NCBI GenBank assembly: GCA_030538255.1
Contig: JAUNUI010000013.1
Coordinates: 24,776 to 88,775 of the forward strand
Length of the DNA stretch: 64,000 bases
Reading direction: 5' to 3'
Source of the DNA: Pelistega sp.
Lineage (GTDB): Bacteria; Pseudomonadota; Gammaproteobacteria; Burkholderiales; Burkholderiaceae_B
The notes beneath the pieces were generated by a model, which was given only the letters and a program-made list of their open reading frames with translations, was not told the DNA's origin and made no database searches. Below, piece by piece: positions 62,555-64,000 of the stretch. Every line of letters begins with the position of its first letter. The first letter of the stretch is position 1. A program made the position numbers and the translations under genes.

Positions 62555-63526
62555 TTAGTTAACTTTCATGCCTGCCGCTTTCAACACAGGTGTCCACTTA
62601 GCAATTTCTTTCTCAAGCCATGCTTTGTGTGATTCAGGTGAAATGCGATCTTCGCTAACCACTTCAGCACCGAGTTCTGCCATCTTGTTTTGGAAGGCTT
62701 CAGTCTTCACTGCTTGCTTCAAGGCTGAGTTGAACGTAGTGATGACTTCTTTCGGTGTGCCCTTAGGTGCGTAAATACCGTGCCATACTTTCACCTCAAA
62801 ACCCTTGAGACCTTGCTCGTCAAGCGTTGGTGCATTCGGTAATTTTTGAATGCGATTAAGCGTGGTTACACCATATAATTTAACGGTTTTACCTTCGATC
62901 TGTGGGATAGTGCCGGTTGTTTGGTCACATAATACATCAACTTGCTTGGCGATAAGTGCTGACATAGCAGGACCCGCACCTTGGTAGGGAACTGTCGTGA
63001 ACTCTAGGCCTAAAGCGTGTTGTAGCATAGAGCCACATAATTGAGAAACAGCACCAATACCTGCATTCGCTAGGTTGATTTTGTCGGCGTTCTGCTTAGC
63101 ATATTCAACAAATTCAGCAAATGTATTCGGCTCTAAGTCAGAGCGACCTAATAGTGTCATGGGCACGTCTACCACTTCACCCACATGTTCAAAACCATTA
63201 ACAGGATCGTATTTTAGGTTGTCATAGAGGGCGGTTGCTGTTGCCATGCCATTATGGTGAATCAGGAATGTGTAACCATCAGGCTTAGATGTTGATACAT
63301 AGGTTGGGGCGATCGTGCCACCTGCACCAGTCTTGTTTTCAACAACCACAGGCTGATTAAGGATCTTGCCAAGTTCTGCGCCTAAGCTACGAGCCACCAC
63401 GTCAGTTGGGCCACCAGCTGTATAAGGAACCACTAAAGTAATCGCATGTTTTGGGTAGTCTTGTGCAAATGAGTTTGTCGCTGCAGCAAGCGCTAAAGTG
63501 GCTACACTTAATTTAAAAAATTTCAT
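62555..63526 (-). CDS. Tripartite tricarboxylate transporter substrate-binding protein (TctC/Bug family)
   Basis: 323 residues with a Sec signal (MKFFKLSVATLALAAATNSFAQ). The Bug fold is plain: ITLVVPYTAGGPTDVVARSLGAEL, VVVENKTGAGGTI, FLIHHNGMATA, TVPYQGAGPAMSALIAKQVDVLCDQ and FEVKVWHGIYAPKGTP. Such receptors are greatly expanded in Alcaligenaceae and often occur without the TctA/TctB membrane partners, as here. The ligand is some carboxylate; it could be tricarballylate, given tcuAB in the window, but nothing shows it. Confidence 0.9.
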   Translation of the reverse strand: MKFFKLSVATLALAAATNSFAQDYPKHAITLVVPYTAGGPTDVVARSLGAELGKILNQPVVVENKTGAGGTIAPTYVSTSKPDGYTFLIHHNGMATATALYDNLKYDPVNGFEHVGEVVDVPMTLLGRSDLEPNTFAEFVEYAKQNADKINLANAGIGAVSQLCGSMLQHALGLEFTTVPYQGAGPAMSALIAKQVDVLCDQTTGTIPQIEGKTVKLYGVTTLNRIQKLPNAPTLDEQGLKGFEVKVWHGIYAPKGTPKEVITTFNSALKQAVKTEAFQNKMAELGAEVVSEDRISPESHKAWLEKEIAKWTPVLKAAGMKVN

Positions 63527-64000
63527 AATGCTGATTTCTCCGTAGATTTATTAGTCGAAATTATTAAGGATTAGGTGAGTACTTGGCGATAAATTCAGCA
63601 TCTCTTAAAAGCCAAGCCCATCTAACTTTATGCCATGCATAAAGTAGCCACCTATATTATTCTTAAACAAGAAGAAAAATAACCTTTTTTTAATGCTAAA
63701 TCCATAGGTGTTTTCGAGCAATAAATTTTGCCTAAGAGTGGTTTAAGAAATTTGAAAGGGGCGAATCAAAGCGTCGCTAGAGCGCATTTTGAAAGGGGCT
63801 GTAAGCGTGCGTAGAGTGCATTTTGAAAGGGGGGATGTAAGCGTGCGTAGAACACCGCTTGAGACGGCTCTCTGGCGATGCGTGAAGTTAATGCCCTTAT
63901 GCATTTTATATGGATACGACAATGCTGCCACCGGACGCTTACGGTACGTAAGCGTCCGTAGAACACACATTGAAACGGTCCTGGAAATGCGTGAAGCTAA
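63527..64000. repeat. Repeat-rich intergenic DNA at the right edge
   Basis: 474 bases with no convincing gene. From 63750 the ATTTTGAAAGGGG and TAAGCGTGCGTAGA modules recur every 34-36 bp (63769, 63803 and 63839), with a further copy at 63949. CGGACGCTTAC (63932-63942) and GTAAGCGTCCG (63948-63958) form a perfect 11-bp dyad. Short minus-strand frames here are translations of the repeats. Confidence 0.75.

Noticed and set aside
63743-63970. Two overlapping 66-75 residue minus-strand frames rich in RTL/RLRT repeats.
   Set aside because: They are translations of the 34-36 bp DNA repeats, lack ribosome sites and occur in two frames at once.

Overview
The window looks like chromosomal DNA of a low- to mid-GC betaproteobacterium of the Alcaligenaceae type. 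The ribosomal and elongation-factor proteins, the TctC/Bug binding protein, the gluconate dehydrogenase complex, the NirK/Sco/PCuAC set and the CHASE2-kinase/FecR pair all fit that group. An Oligella-like organism is my best guess, but that is inference only. I saw no rRNA, tRNA, CRISPR, transposase or phage gene.

Layout. 1-2.7 kb: end of a tricarballylate oxidation operon (tcuA, tcuB running off the left edge) with a divergent GntR regulator. 2.8-3.5 kb: a HicAB toxin-antitoxin module with a palindromic operator. 3.6-7.5 kb: an SBP/ATPase/permease ABC importer followed by a secreted PQQ sugar dehydrogenase. 7.8-11.8 kb: arginase, a PACE efflux protein, NAD(P)HX epimerase, a membrane TlpA thioredoxin and 3-methyladenine glycosylase. 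11.9-15.6 kb: a three-subunit FAD/cytochrome c gluconate-type dehydrogenase. 16.6-21.1 kb: a nitrite-respiration cluster (NirK, a Sco-thioredoxin fusion, PCuAC, a Tat-exported beta-propeller) behind two FNR-type boxes. 21.4-28.1 kb: an itaconate/C5-dicarboxylate degradation locus (PrpD-like protein, acyl-CoA dehydrogenase, LysR regulator, hydratase, CoA transferase, lyase). 28.2-32.9 kb: response regulator, LysM-FecR protein and CHASE2 histidine kinase.

34-53.4 kb holds the translation genes, and the order is broken. rpsL-rpsG-fusA-tuf-rpsJ is followed by a terminator and about 9.8 kb of unrelated genes (metNIQ, VOC protein, yjdM, glycine-zipper lipoprotein, rmuC, acyl-CoA ligase, ornithine cyclodeaminase family). 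Only then come rplC-rplD-rplW-rplB-rpsS-rplV-rpsC-rplP-rpmC-rpsQ, which end at a terminator without the spc genes. 53.5-63.5 kb: a piperideine-6-carboxylate-type aldehyde dehydrogenase, an orphan Tai4-like immunity protein, an aspartate dehydrogenase, two FAD-linked hydroxyacid oxidases, a hydroxypyruvate isomerase, an aldose epimerase and a TctC receptor.

Short degenerate tandem repeats recur through the window, both between genes (10.2, 33.1, 33.6, 45.3, 47.2 and 63.8 kb) and in frame inside genes (the histidine kinase and the aldose epimerase). Nothing here is clearly a new defence or mobile system. The most unusual features are the fragmented S10 operon, the nirK-linked copper/beta-propeller set, the orphan immunity gene and the repeat habit.
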